DNA from: JAFNAG01 sp050011535
GTDB lineage: Bacteria; Acidobacteriota; UBA6911
Assembly: GCA_050011535.1 (NCBI GenBank)
Contig: JBEKIX010000003.1
Coordinates: 1 to 64,000, forward strand
Direction of reading: 5' to 3'
DNA length: 64,000 bases
Each line of letters opens with the position of its first letter. Positions within the stretch are counted from its first letter, which is position 1. The notes under the pieces are model-generated. The model was not told where the DNA came from. It did not search any database and saw nothing but the letters and a program-made list of their open reading frames with translations. Shown piece by piece: positions 1 to 8,496 of the stretch. Both the position numbers and the translations under genes were made by a program.

Positions 1-470
1 CGTTCTCGCGGGGACAGCGTTCCAAGCACACTGTCGACCATGGCACGCAGTTCGGCGTGATGCAGATGCGACTCGGGAGAAAGTGCCGCCGGCGAATGGA
101 TCGCTCTGTTTCCGCTTATCTTCTGATCGTCAAGGGAAGTGTATCGCTGGGCCTTGCGGTAATAGTTGCCAACTTTCTTGCGCAGGACCCCCATGGCCCA
201 GATCAACATTCCTTTTTCCAAATCGATCCGAGGCGCTTTCCTCACCATGGTCAGAAGCGTTTCCTGTACCAAATCCTCAGCGTCCTCCGGATTGTTGATC
301 CGCATCGTTGACAGCTTTCTGAGAACCAGACGAATGCGCTGCAGATCGTCATCCGTACAGTTGCAGTGACCGGCGCCGGACTGGCAGTATCCGGAGTGCG
401 CGGGTTCACAGATTTGAAGCAATCGAAATTCGTCGGCATCAAAGATGAAAGAATATGCAAGACTATGCAC
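1..470 (-). CDS. ECF-type RNA polymerase sigma factor (partial, N-terminal part)
   Basis: Reading the minus strand from a GTG at 470 gives about 156 residues that run off the left edge, so the C-terminus is missing. An in-frame TGA lies two codons upstream (474-476). A GGAGG sits about 7 nt before the GTG, which decides the start. Residues about 50-80 read NNPEDAEDLVQETLLTMV, the classical region-2 core-binding/-10 segment, followed by a region with YYRKAQRY. The visible tail (LRAMVDSVLGTLSPRE) is the expected beginning of region 4. Unusually, the first 40 residues carry a cysteine cluster (ICEP, GYCQ, HCNC) ahead of region 2, which could bind a metal or sense redox state; that is inference. 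The 272 bp between this gene and the next upstream minus-strand gene shows nothing else recognisable. Confidence 0.8.
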   Translation of the reverse strand, partial: MHSLAYSFIFDADEFRLLQICEPAHSGYCQSGAGHCNCTDDDLQRIRLVLRKLSTMRINNPEDAEDLVQETLLTMVRKAPRIDLEKGMLIWAMGVLRKKVGNYYRKAQRYTSLDDQKISGNRAIHSPAALSPESHLHHAELRAMVDSVLGTLSPRE

Positions 471-742
471 GCCTCAGCCCTCCACGCAGACAGTTGTTAT
501 AGAGAGCCAACGGAAAACACTTCCGTAAGACACATGCCGCTTGGCTCAGGTTTGAAAGGCTGAGTTCGAGGAAATGCTGAGGGTGAGCACACGTTAAATC
601 GCCGGTCAGGCGATGTCAAGGAATATTTAGAGTTTTCTCATCTTGGGCTGGAGGAAATCGAACGGTGCAACATGCAGAGAGGTTTCTTGCGCCTTTCGAA
701 CAACATCGGCGCGGCCAGTCGAAACTCGCTCGCGATCCATGC

Positions 743-1804
743 TTACTTACGCACTGGAGACTGGCTAGGAGCGTAGTAACCCGGGCGAGCAGAAATGAGT
801 GCCTGGCGAGCATTCACGGCAACCTCGATGCGTCGATAAGTGCCGTCCTTTGCCGTGTTCGTCGATAAGTATCCCAGCGTGTACTGGTTTCTCAGTTCCT
901 CGTCTACCTGTGCGTAAATGTTATCGAGCTGGCCGAAGTTGGTGGGATACAAAACCCGCCCGCCGGTTTCGTACGAAAGTTTTTTTAGCGCATCGTCGGC
1001 CGCGGCGAACTCCTTTTCCGGGATGCCGGTGTAAACGCCTTGCTGCGCCATGTCATGGATATAGGACTCACGCACCGCCTGAGTCTTGCTAACCACATAA
1101 ACGGCTGCCTGAGAGCGGATAGCGTCGTCCAGCATGTCCTTGTAGGAGACAGTACTGTTGTTGTCCAGTCCGTCACTCATGAGAATCACGGCTTTCTTTT
1201 CCTGGATTCCCTTAAAGAGGTCGTTGCACACCACATAGATGGCGTCCCACAGATTCGTATTGTCCTTGCAATAAACCGAAGACAGGACGTCCTCCAGACG
1301 GTCGCTCTTGTTGCACCAATCTATCCTCAAACGGGTTTCAGTGTTGAAGGTGATGAGCGCAAACTGATCGTCGAATTTCAGGTTCTCGATAAATTTCTTT
1401 GTGGCGTACTTGATCGATCCCCACTCCGGATTGACGCTGCCGCTGATATCCAGCAGGATCGCGATGTGGGTCGGCAATGCCTCCTGGGAGAAGGTAAGCA
1501 CTTCCTGCGGCACGCCATCCTCTTTAACCAGGAAGGCCTCCTTAGGGAGTTCCCTGATGAATCCGCCGTTCGGTTTGCGAACCGTGACCGGCACGGTCAC
1601 CATGTTCACTTCGACGCCGATCTTGAATTGTCCAGGCGGCTGTTGTTGCTGTTGCTGATTTGGAGGATTCTGCGATTGCCGAGTACGGGACCATGAAAGC
1701 GGCGAGACCGTGACCGCACTGACTGCCGTGGCGAGCAAGCCGAGCCCGACGAGCAGAATGTTTCTAACTGTGAAAGAGGAATCCCGTTGGGTCGAACTGT
1801 TCAT
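743..1804 (-). CDS. Secreted VWA-domain protein (Acidobacteria-type VWFA-related)
   Basis: The protein has 353 residues. I chose the ATG at 1804 because it overlaps the mpl stop codon in an ATGA arrangement, although the frame stays open further upstream. After a basic N-terminus a hydrophobic segment (NILLVGLGLLATAVSAV) acts as signal peptide or anchor, followed by a Pro/Gln-rich linker. A short beta domain (VNMVTVPVTVRKPNGGFI...LVKEDGVPQEV) precedes a von Willebrand A domain with the MIDAS motif DISGS and a second element LMSDGLDNNS. The C-terminus (YTLGYLSTN...RRIEVAVNA...ARPGYYA) is the typical ending of the family. Its function is unknown; such proteins are thought to act in extracytoplasmic binding. 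The overlap with mpl implies co-transcription and translational coupling. Confidence 0.85.
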   Translation of the reverse strand: MNSSTQRDSSFTVRNILLVGLGLLATAVSAVTVSPLSWSRTRQSQNPPNQQQQQQPPGQFKIGVEVNMVTVPVTVRKPNGGFIRELPKEAFLVKEDGVPQEVLTFSQEALPTHIAILLDISGSVNPEWGSIKYATKKFIENLKFDDQFALITFNTETRLRIDWCNKSDRLEDVLSSVYCKDNTNLWDAIYVVCNDLFKGIQEKKAVILMSDGLDNNSTVSYKDMLDDAIRSQAAVYVVSKTQAVRESYIHDMAQQGVYTGIPEKEFAAADDALKKLSYETGGRVLYPTNFGQLDNIYAQVDEELRNQYTLGYLSTNTAKDGTYRRIEVAVNARQALISARPGYYAPSQSPVRK

Positions 1805-3222
1805 ACTGCTCCTTGACGGAGCGCGGCCGGCAGCTTCTCGAAAATGCCTCCGAACCCGCCGTTCGACAGAATGACGATGACATCGCCGCCGCGCGCTTCC
1901 GCACAAACCAGATCAATTATACTTGCCACACCATCAGGATTCCAGACGGACCGGCCCGCTGCGCGCAAGTCCGCGACCAGGCGCGCCAGGCTGAGCCTGT
2001 CGCCCTCCGGCACCTTTTCAGGCTTAAACAGAGGCGGCAGGACGACGCAATCCGCTTCACACAGAGCTGCGGCGATTTCATGCTGAAAAACGTTGCGGCG
2101 GCTGGTGGCCGAACGAGGCTCATAGATCGCCCAGAGACGTTCCCGAGGAAACGCCGCCCGCACAGCCTTCAACGTTTCTCTCACTGCCGTGGGGTGGTGG
2201 GCAAAGTCCTGGTATATGCGGATGTTTCTGATTTCCCCAAGAAACTGCAGCCGGCGGCGGACGCCTCGAAACTCCTCCAATCCTTCCTGGATGTCATCTT
2301 CCGACAGGCCCGCACGCCGCAAAACAGCGGTGGCAGCCAGCGCATTGCGAACGTTGAAGGTTCCAAACAGCGGCAGCCGCACATGGCAATAGAGCTTCCC
2401 GCGGTGAAGAATGTCGAAACAGCTGCGTTCGCCTTCCAGCCGGATGTCGCGTGCACTCCAATCATGCTCGCCTTCCAGAGCGAACGTCTCCTTCTCACAG
2501 AGGGCGCCGCGGCTGACTTCGACGGCGCATGCGCTGTCGGCTCCCACAGCCAGGAACCCCCGTTCGGGAATGAGATTGACGAAACGCCGGAACTGCACAC
2601 ACACCGCTTCAAGATTCGGGTAAATGTCGGCGTGGTCGAATTCGACGTTCCCGATCACCGCCAAGTCCGGCAGATAGTGAAGGAATTTGGGCCCTTTGTC
2701 GAAGAACGCCGAGTCGTATTCATCCCCTTCGATTACGAAGAGGTGCCCGTTTCCCAGACCATAACTGGATTGAAAGTTTTCCGCGATGCCCCCGATGAGG
2801 AAGCCGGGCTCACGACCGGCACGCTGCAGCGCCCATGCAATCATCGAGGTGGTGGTCGTCTTGCCATGGGTGCCGGTGACAACCACGGAAGTCCGGTCGC
2901 GCAGAAAAAAATCACTTACCGCGGCCGGGAACGAGGTGCGCGGGATCTTGAAATTCAGAAGGTATTCCACCTCAGGATTGCCGCGCGAAATCGCATTTCC
3001 CACCACGACCAGATCAGGGACGGGCTGCAGGTTTGCGCTGCGGAAGCCCTGGAGGATGCCGATTCCCTTTGCCGCGAGAAACTCGCTCATCGGGGGGTAA
3101 GCGGCCTCATCGGAACCGGCGACCTCATAGCCGCGCTCCTGAAGCATGGCGGCCAGGGAAGCCATCCCCGTTCCGCAAATACCGATGAAATGAATGCGGC
3201 GGATTTTGCATGGATCCAACAT
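1801..3222 (-). CDS. mpl: UDP-N-acetylmuramate:L-alanyl-gamma-D-glutamyl-meso-diaminopimelate ligase
   Basis: This Mur-ligase family enzyme has 473 residues. It joins a recycled murein tripeptide to UDP-MurNAc in peptidoglycan recycling, in the cytoplasm. The N-terminal Rossmann-like domain starts with IHFIGICGTGMASLA (residues 10-24). The ATP-binding P-loop GTHGKTTTTS is at 117-126. The substrate region IEGDEYDSAFFDKGPKFLHY follows, and the C-terminal domain carries YQDFAHHPTAVRETL. The length and the EYDSAFFDK signature separate Mpl from MurC. Its last bases overlap the start of the VWA gene. Divergent from it, on the plus strand, lies a small Cys-rich reading frame. Confidence 0.93.
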   Translation of the reverse strand: MLDPCKIRRIHFIGICGTGMASLAAMLQERGYEVAGSDEAAYPPMSEFLAAKGIGILQGFRSANLQPVPDLVVVGNAISRGNPEVEYLLNFKIPRTSFPAAVSDFFLRDRTSVVVTGTHGKTTTTSMIAWALQRAGREPGFLIGGIAENFQSSYGLGNGHLFVIEGDEYDSAFFDKGPKFLHYLPDLAVIGNVEFDHADIYPNLEAVCVQFRRFVNLIPERGFLAVGADSACAVEVSRGALCEKETFALEGEHDWSARDIRLEGERSCFDILHRGKLYCHVRLPLFGTFNVRNALAATAVLRRAGLSEDDIQEGLEEFRGVRRRLQFLGEIRNIRIYQDFAHHPTAVRETLKAVRAAFPRERLWAIYEPRSATSRRNVFQHEIAAALCEADCVVLPPLFKPEKVPEGDRLSLARLVADLRAAGRSVWNPDGVASIIDLVCAEARGGDVIVILSNGGFGGIFEKLPAALRQGAV

Positions 3223-3304
3223 TGCGCCAGGAATTGTACAGGTTTTTGCGGCGCCATCCTATGCGATCTTTGAAAGGACCTTCCGTTATGATAAACATAC
3301 GGGC

Positions 3305-3520
3305 ATGGACTTCGATTTTATAACGCTTGATGAGCGGCTTCCCCGCGATCAACGCAAGATCGAGAAGATCTGCCAGAACTTTGACATGGATTGCACGGAC
3401 CTCGATCACGAAGCCTGCTGGCGAGGCGCGAGGGGAGTCATGCCCTGTTGCGGCAGAGTCGTGGAGTTTGAGCGCGTCCGCGGCATCTGTCCTTTCCTCT
3501 GGCTCAAGAATCACGCCTAA
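3305..3520 (+). CDS. Small cysteine-rich hypothetical protein
   Basis: A 71-residue frame starts at the ATG at 3305, about 80 bp from the divergent mpl start. It reads MDFDFITLDERLPRDQRKIE and continues with six cysteines (KICQNFDMDC, EACW, MPCC, GICPFLW). Its amino-acid usage (many Asp, Glu, Arg, no low complexity) looks coding, and the cysteine spacing suggests a small metal-binding or disulfide-stabilised fold. I do not recognise the family and see no strong ribosome binding site. The frame could extend 37 codons upstream into the mpl promoter region, but that part does not look coding. It remains uncertain as a gene. Confidence 0.45.
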   Translation: MDFDFITLDERLPRDQRKIEKICQNFDMDCTDLDHEACWRGARGVMPCCGRVVEFERVRGICPFLWLKNHA

Positions 3521-3530
3521 GCCCGACGTA

Positions 3531-3682
3531 ATGCTGTTAACTTAAGCGCAATTTGCAGGACTTGCCACAGATTACATGATTCGAAATTCGAGATTCGAAA
3601 TTCGAGATTAGAATTTCGAATCTCGAATTTCGAATCTCGAATTTGGCTTCGACTTGCACTACCTCGGCGTTAAGTTAACGCT
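3531..3682. repeat. Palindromic intergenic element, family A, copy 1
   Basis: Outer inverted arms (ATGCTGTTAACTTAAG near 3531-3546 and CGTTAAGTTAACGCT near 3668-3682) enclose an almost perfect inner palindrome at about 3578-3643. The inner palindrome is built from alternating GATTCGAAATTCGA-type units. The same outer motif (TTAACTTAAG/TTAAGTTA) bounds elements near 27.5 kb and 55.8 kb. It lies between a small frame and the 3' end of the HEAT-cyclophilin gene. Confidence 0.75.
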
Positions 3683-3701
3683 ATCGAGCCGGACGGCTGC
3701 T

Positions 3702-5846
3702 TCAGTATCTGCGGTAATCGATCCAGGCGACTTCATCCTTGATCTGGACCTTCAGGATGCGGTCACCCGCCACCATATGTTCCGCAGCCTGCATGCCGCT
3801 GATAACACGGCCAAAGCAGGTGTAGCCACCGTCCAGGTGAGGCTGGGAGGACAGGCAGATGAAAAACTGGCTTCCCCCCGTGTCCTTGCCTGACAAAGCC
3901 ATCCCGACAGAGCCCCGCTCGAACGGGTGCATGTTGATTTCGCACCGTATCGTATATCCCGGGCCACCTTCCTGGTCATTCCTTGGATCTCCTCCCTGGA
4001 TCACGAAATATGGGACCACGCGCATGAAAGTGAGCCCGTTGAAGAACCCGCTGTTTGACAGCGTGACGAAGTTCGCCACGGTCATGGGAGCGTCTTCCCG
4101 GAACAATTCCATCTCGATCGTGCCGCGTGTCGTTTCCATGATTGCTATTGTGCGATCGCGGCGCGCGGTTGCCAGCAGGATATAAGTGAAGTCCGTCGTG
4201 GAGGCGACCGATGGGCCGGGATCATCCGGCACATCCGTCATACCTGCCTGTCTGAGCAGGCGGGCTGCGGCGATGCGCGCGTTGCGCGCGCGATCCTGAA
4301 GGGCAGCACGCAAAAACAACTGGACTTCCCCGGCACCCTTCCAGGGCTCCAACCGACCGATGAGTGCCACTTTGGTTTCCTCGTCGAGAGTGGAGTCAAT
4401 CTGCGCGTAAGCCTGCAGCAGAGGCTTCCAGGGCTGGGGCGCGCCGGCCTCCGGTTTGTATGCTGCCGCGGCAGCCCGCATGAGAACTCCATCCGTGGAG
4501 GTGAAGTAGTTCTTGAGAAGCTCCTGCAAGCCCGGAGCCTGCGCTCGCGCCAGAGCCTGCAGAATCGAAGGGATCATGAGAGTGGCGGCATCGCCGGTCG
4601 GATTCTGCGAAGCCTTGGCGAGCAGTCCTCTCAATAAGCCATTAGCCGAGGCTCCCCCCAATTCTCCCAAGGCCGCTGTCCAGGCACGCGCACCCTCGGC
4701 GGTGCCAAAATAAGCGCCCAGGTGAATTAGATCCAGAAACTCCTCGGGCTCGTCATGCAGGAGCCGGGCGAGGGCGACGACCGCGCTGTCTGCAACCGGG
4801 CCGGGGATGCGCGCCAGGTTTGCCAGCGTTGCCACAGCGTCTTTAGACCCGAGATTTCCCAGGACTGTTGCGGCCTGGACCGTGAAGTTCAGTTGGTCGA
4901 GCCGCTCCGCATCCGACACACCGATGGGCGCGGTCGCGAGAGCTTCCTTGATGGCTGCCACTGATCCGGGGTTCTTCAGATTCGAGAGAGCCTGAAGAGC
5001 ACTTACTCGCACTGACAAGGGGTTGGAGCGTCCGCTGTGTGAATCGATCGGCGCCAGCATAGGCGCAAGCATGTCCGCCAGATCCGGATCTGCGCAGATT
5101 CCAAGAGCGCGCGCGGCGTGAGCCCGAACGTCGGAATTCGAGCTCCCAAGCAGGCGCTCTAGAGTCGGCCGCGCCTCCTTGATGCGCATCCGATAAAATG
5201 CGTTGGCGACACGCCACTGGATTTCCGGATCGTCGAAGCTCGCGAGGCGTTCGAGAACCGGCCGCGCGGCAGGATTCCGCAGCCTCATGAGCGCGGTGAC
5301 TGCAAAGCCGAGGTACGCGCGCTCTTCCGGCGAGCGATCATAGGCGAAGTTCTCCAATCGTCTGATGATTTCGAACGCATCCGCGTCCTGGCCGGTTTTC
5401 CCCAATGCCTCGACGGCGCGCATGCGCACGGCAATCGCCGAATCGTCCAACAAAGTGCGCAGTTCCCCTGCTGCGCGCACATCGACAGGGAGCCCTTCGC
5501 TTCGCAGCAGATCGCCGTCTTCGATCTCACCTACGGCGAAGGCCGCGGCCGCGCGGACTGTTGAATATCGGGAGTGAAAGGTCTCATAGAGCCAGGGCAA
5601 CGCCCGCGCATTACCGATGCGGCCCAGGGCGATCGCGCACCATTCCTGCACTTGTGGTTGCGAATCATCGCCCAGTTGTGCACGGAAGAAACCGTCCTCC
5701 CCCAGGCTGCGGTGATCTTCGCGCTTCATGATTTCCGCGAAAATGCCGTTGCGTTCGATTTCTTCGGTCTGCAGCGGGCGCCGGCCGCAGGCGGCCACGG
5801 GCACGAACAGAATGGCGATTTGAAGCAGGAGCCACGGTTTTTTCAT
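3702..5846 (-). CDS. HEAT-repeat lipoprotein with C-terminal cyclophilin-type peptidyl-prolyl isomerase
   Basis: The product has 714 residues. The N-terminus (MKKPWLLLQIAILFVPVAAC) is a lipoprotein signal peptide with Cys20 as the likely lipidated residue, so the protein should be membrane-anchored in the cell envelope. Residues about 45-530 are tandem HEAT-like helical repeats (VQEWCAIALGRIGNARALPWL, VRMRAVEALGKTG, VRAHAARALGICADPDLADML). Residues about 560-710 are a compact cyclophilin domain: GTIEMELFREDAPMTVANFV, RVVPYFVIQGGDPRNDQEGG and SGKDTGGSQFFICLSSQPHL. This resembles the short bacterial PpiA/B type. HEAT repeats probably recruit substrates for the isomerase; this is inference. It is transcribed after the downstream-facing small membrane protein gene, 87 bp away. 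Confidence 0.85.
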   Translation of the reverse strand: MKKPWLLLQIAILFVPVAACGRRPLQTEEIERNGIFAEIMKREDHRSLGEDGFFRAQLGDDSQPQVQEWCAIALGRIGNARALPWLYETFHSRYSTVRAAAAFAVGEIEDGDLLRSEGLPVDVRAAGELRTLLDDSAIAVRMRAVEALGKTGQDADAFEIIRRLENFAYDRSPEERAYLGFAVTALMRLRNPAARPVLERLASFDDPEIQWRVANAFYRMRIKEARPTLERLLGSSNSDVRAHAARALGICADPDLADMLAPMLAPIDSHSGRSNPLSVRVSALQALSNLKNPGSVAAIKEALATAPIGVSDAERLDQLNFTVQAATVLGNLGSKDAVATLANLARIPGPVADSAVVALARLLHDEPEEFLDLIHLGAYFGTAEGARAWTAALGELGGASANGLLRGLLAKASQNPTGDAATLMIPSILQALARAQAPGLQELLKNYFTSTDGVLMRAAAAAYKPEAGAPQPWKPLLQAYAQIDSTLDEETKVALIGRLEPWKGAGEVQLFLRAALQDRARNARIAAARLLRQAGMTDVPDDPGPSVASTTDFTYILLATARRDRTIAIMETTRGTIEMELFREDAPMTVANFVTLSNSGFFNGLTFMRVVPYFVIQGGDPRNDQEGGPGYTIRCEINMHPFERGSVGMALSGKDTGGSQFFICLSSQPHLDGGYTCFGRVISGMQAAEHMVAGDRILKVQIKDEVAWIDYRRY

Positions 5847-5933
5847 ACGTGATCCGTAGAGACACCACGCCGCGGCGGGAAGTCTTGCGCAGCGACGAGT
5901 GCTCGCGGCGCGTCTGCCCGCCCCGAGGGCCGG

Positions 5934-6458
5934 CTATTGGTATTTGAGGCCGCTGATTTCTATTTCCACACGTTTGGGATTCCAAAGCTGATCGATCGAC
6001 TCGATCCACACGGTAAACGTGCGTTTTTCCAGGGGTTCCATGGGCGCGGGATTGATGCCGCCTCCCGGGCGCAACGCGATTTTGGTGACCTCCTTGCACT
6101 TTTTGTCATACACGTCGTACAAAGTGAGGTGCAACTCTACCGCTTCCAGCTTCCGGCTCCCTTCGTTGTCGATGATTCCCTCAATCGACGCGAACCGGTT
6201 GCCTGCGAAATTGATGCCGATGCTTGCTTTGACATCCTCGATCCTGATCTTGTTCTTGTAGGCTTCAAAGTCGGGCTGTCCGGGAAGCATCATGCCGGGA
6301 ATGACGGCCGGTGCCGCCCCCGCATCCTTGGACGGGTTGTTTTTCTGGTACCGTACGATGAGAATGACCGCAGCCACGGCGACCGCCGCCACCCCGATCG
6401 TCAAGTAGAGAATCACAGGATTGGCAGGACGCTTAATATCGGATGTAAATTCCGCCAT
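5934..6458 (-). CDS. Single-pass membrane protein with FxLYD-like extracytoplasmic domain
   Basis: With the ATG at 6458 (MAEFTSDIKRP) the protein has 174 residues. Longer in-frame starts exist up to 6536, but a purine-rich GGAGATGGGGAAA precedes 6458. One membrane segment (PVILYLTIGVAAVAVAAVIL) follows a short cytoplasmic tail. The extracytoplasmic part contains GNRFASIEGIIDNEGSRKLEAVELHLTLYD and a WIESID...VEIEISGLKY ending, a beta-sandwich pattern reminiscent of FxLYD/DUF2393-type domains. Its function is unknown. It lies directly upstream of the HEAT-cyclophilin gene in the same direction, so the two may be co-expressed. Confidence 0.7.
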   Translation of the reverse strand: MAEFTSDIKRPANPVILYLTIGVAAVAVAAVILIVRYQKNNPSKDAGAAPAVIPGMMLPGQPDFEAYKNKIRIEDVKASIGINFAGNRFASIEGIIDNEGSRKLEAVELHLTLYDVYDKKCKEVTKIALRPGGGINPAPMEPLEKRTFTVWIESIDQLWNPKRVEIEISGLKYQ

Positions 6459-6626
6459 TTTCCCCATCTCCATGGTCGAGCGATGATTGCCGAGGGTTTG
6501 AAAGATTGTCAACCTGTCTTTGAGGAAGGCCGACAAACAAATTATATCAGATACGCAGTCTATCCAGGCATTGCCTTGTCGCTCTGTCGTTTCTTATGAT
6601 AGCCTTCCAGTTTCTAGGGGATGAGA

Positions 6627-7985
6627 ATGACAGGAAAAAGCGGACCGCTTGGCATCATTGTTTCTCTGCTCCTTTTTTCTTTGACAGCCTCGGCGGCGCC
6701 AGGACAGCAGGCCGTGGTTCTTCCTGAATTATCCAGTTTCTCCTTACTGAACGGTCTCCAGGCCTCCGTAGCGGCTACCCCCCACTTGGGCAACTCCATG
6801 ACCATCGGGCTCGTTCTCCGCTATGGCTCCACGTTCGATCCCGCAAACAAAGGAGGGCTCGCCTACCTGACGTCCCGGTTGTTCGCGAAAGCAACCCTGG
6901 ACAGATCGGCCAAGGACATTCAGGATGAGTTGAATTATCTGCACGCTTCATTCGAAGTGAATTGTGACTGGGATGGAATCCGGTTTTTCATGCACGGAGA
7001 AAGCGGAACGTACGAGCGCTGCCTGCTGCTCCTGTATCAGATCGTTTGTGAGGCGAAGTTCAACGACGAGGACTTCGACCAAGCGAAAACCGAGCTGATT
7101 CGCCAACTGCAGGCGCCCGAGGACCCGCGCCAGCAGATGCGCCGCCAGTTCGATGCCGAACTGTTTCGCGGGACGACATACGGCAGACCCCTGCAGGGCA
7201 CGCTCGAATCAGTGCAGAACATTGCGGTCGGAGATGTGCGATATTTTTACCACCGATGCTTTTCCCCGGACCAGGCGTCACTTGTGGTAACGGGCAACGT
7301 GCCCGCGTCGACTGTTCTCGGAAAGGTCCGGCGCATCTGGGGCGTCTGGGTCCGCAATGACGAGATTCCGTTCACATTCCTGCCTCCACGCACGCCGGCA
7401 GGGCGCAACATTTTCCTCGAGGACGATCCTGCGTCCCCGGCCGCCCAATATATTCTGGGCAACCTTGGTCCGCGCCGGGGAGATCCCCAGTACTATGCTG
7501 ATACTGTCGCCCTGCACTTGTTGCAGGCGCGGCTGAATCAAGCGTTGCCAACTTCACGAGTGACCGTGGCTGATGAGGGTCGCATGCTGCCGGGCCCGTT
7601 CTACATCCAGGGACAGGCAGCGGCGGACCAGGCGATCGGCGAGATCGCCAAAATCATGGACGCCGTAGATTCCTTCAAGGATTCCGTGGTGAGCGCAGAG
7701 GAGGCAACAAAGGCGCAAGATCAATGGATCGAAGAGTTTAGTAAGGCGATCGGTTCCACAGAAGGGATTTGCAGCGCGTTGCTGGATGCGGAACTCTATC
7801 GGCTCGGGGTGAATTATCTGGCGACTTTCCCCGACTTTGTGCGCAGGAGCGATCCGTCCATGATTAAGGATGCTGCGAAACGATCGTTTTTCCCAAACGG
7901 TTTGATCCTCCTCGTCCGCGGGCCTGCGGCCATCCTGCAGCCCCAACTGGAAGTTCTGGGCACGGTACAACTTATCAAACGCTAG
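6627..7985 (+). CDS. Peptidase M16 family protein lacking the zinc-binding motif
   Basis: The product has 452 residues from the ATG at 6627, chosen because AGGGG ends 6 nt before it; an ATG at 6621 directly abuts that site. A signal peptide (GPLGIIVSLLLFSLTASAAPGQQ) suggests export. The M16 fold is recognisable from LVLRYGSTFDPANKGGLAYLTSRLF, then DDFDQAKTELIRQLQ-like and the central ALFRGTTYGRPLQGTLESVQNI...RYFYHRCFSPDQASLVVTGNV segment. Where active M16 enzymes have HxxEH this protein has a YLTSR-type sequence, so it should be proteolytically inactive, like the partner subunit in two-subunit M16 proteases. No active partner lies next to it. It stands alone between the minus-strand group and the MoxR-VWA block. 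Confidence 0.8.
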   Translation: MTGKSGPLGIIVSLLLFSLTASAAPGQQAVVLPELSSFSLLNGLQASVAATPHLGNSMTIGLVLRYGSTFDPANKGGLAYLTSRLFAKATLDRSAKDIQDELNYLHASFEVNCDWDGIRFFMHGESGTYERCLLLLYQIVCEAKFNDEDFDQAKTELIRQLQAPEDPRQQMRRQFDAELFRGTTYGRPLQGTLESVQNIAVGDVRYFYHRCFSPDQASLVVTGNVPASTVLGKVRRIWGVWVRNDEIPFTFLPPRTPAGRNIFLEDDPASPAAQYILGNLGPRRGDPQYYADTVALHLLQARLNQALPTSRVTVADEGRMLPGPFYIQGQAAADQAIGEIAKIMDAVDSFKDSVVSAEEATKAQDQWIEEFSKAIGSTEGICSALLDAELYRLGVNYLATFPDFVRRSDPSMIKDAAKRSFFPNGLILLVRGPAAILQPQLEVLGTVQLIKR

Positions 7986-8000
7986 GGTTGCGAAATTGGG

Positions 8001-8070
8001 AACAGTCACGTTTTTTCGCCATCCTTTCGCGAATGTGCAGAGATACTCCCGGCGAAAAAAGGTGACTGTC
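8001..8070. repeat. REP-like inverted repeat (GACAGTCACC family), copy 1
   Basis: Arms AACAGTCACGTTTTTTCGCC (8001-8020) and GGCGAAAAAAGGTGACTGTC (8051-8070) form a 20-bp stem around a 30-nt loop. Related copies lie at 27645-27720 and 35194-35281, with a half copy near 49279. The motif matches the style of REP sequences mobilised by REP-associated tyrosine transposases; no such transposase is in this window. Confidence 0.8.
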
Positions 8071-8496
8071 TACAATATCGTTATGGCCGGGCCCCTTCAT
8101 TGCCGGCCCATCTGGCCTGAATGACAACAAAACCACGGTTGATCCGACATCGCTGCCGCAGAAGAACGATAACTTGCCCCCGATCTCTTCGTATATAGGA
8201 GGTGGGTTATAGCAGCCGCTTGGAGCGTGTTTGGTAATCGCCGGTCGCTTTGCTATCATCTGGCATAGTGTGTCGGATAGCGCTCGGGGCGGATCGAATT
8301 TGACCAGCACACAAGGAACGGGTGATCGGGGCATTCCGGCAGCTTCAGATTCCTGGCGCCGGTGAGGTCCAGATCATGAAACTACCTATGCGGTGAGCCA
8401 ACATCGGAACGATCATTCATCGGAAGCACTTCCAATTGGTTCACGCGGGGCACGTGAAGACCGCAGATAGGACGGAACGTTGCGGCGGATAGGTCA
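8071..8496. other. Intergenic stretch without a recognisable gene
   Basis: I see no convincing coding sequence here. It precedes the first gene of the MoxR-VWA block and should contain its promoter, but I could not identify a clear -35/-10 pair. An open minus-strand frame that crosses the neighbouring REP hairpin has no family resemblance. Confidence 0.5.

Noticed and set aside
1813..3273. A 486-codon open frame antisense to mpl
   Set aside because: mpl is unmistakable; the frame has no recognisable domain.
7975..8334. A 119-codon minus-strand frame between the M16-like gene and the VWA block
   Set aside because: It runs through a REP hairpin and shows no family or coding features.
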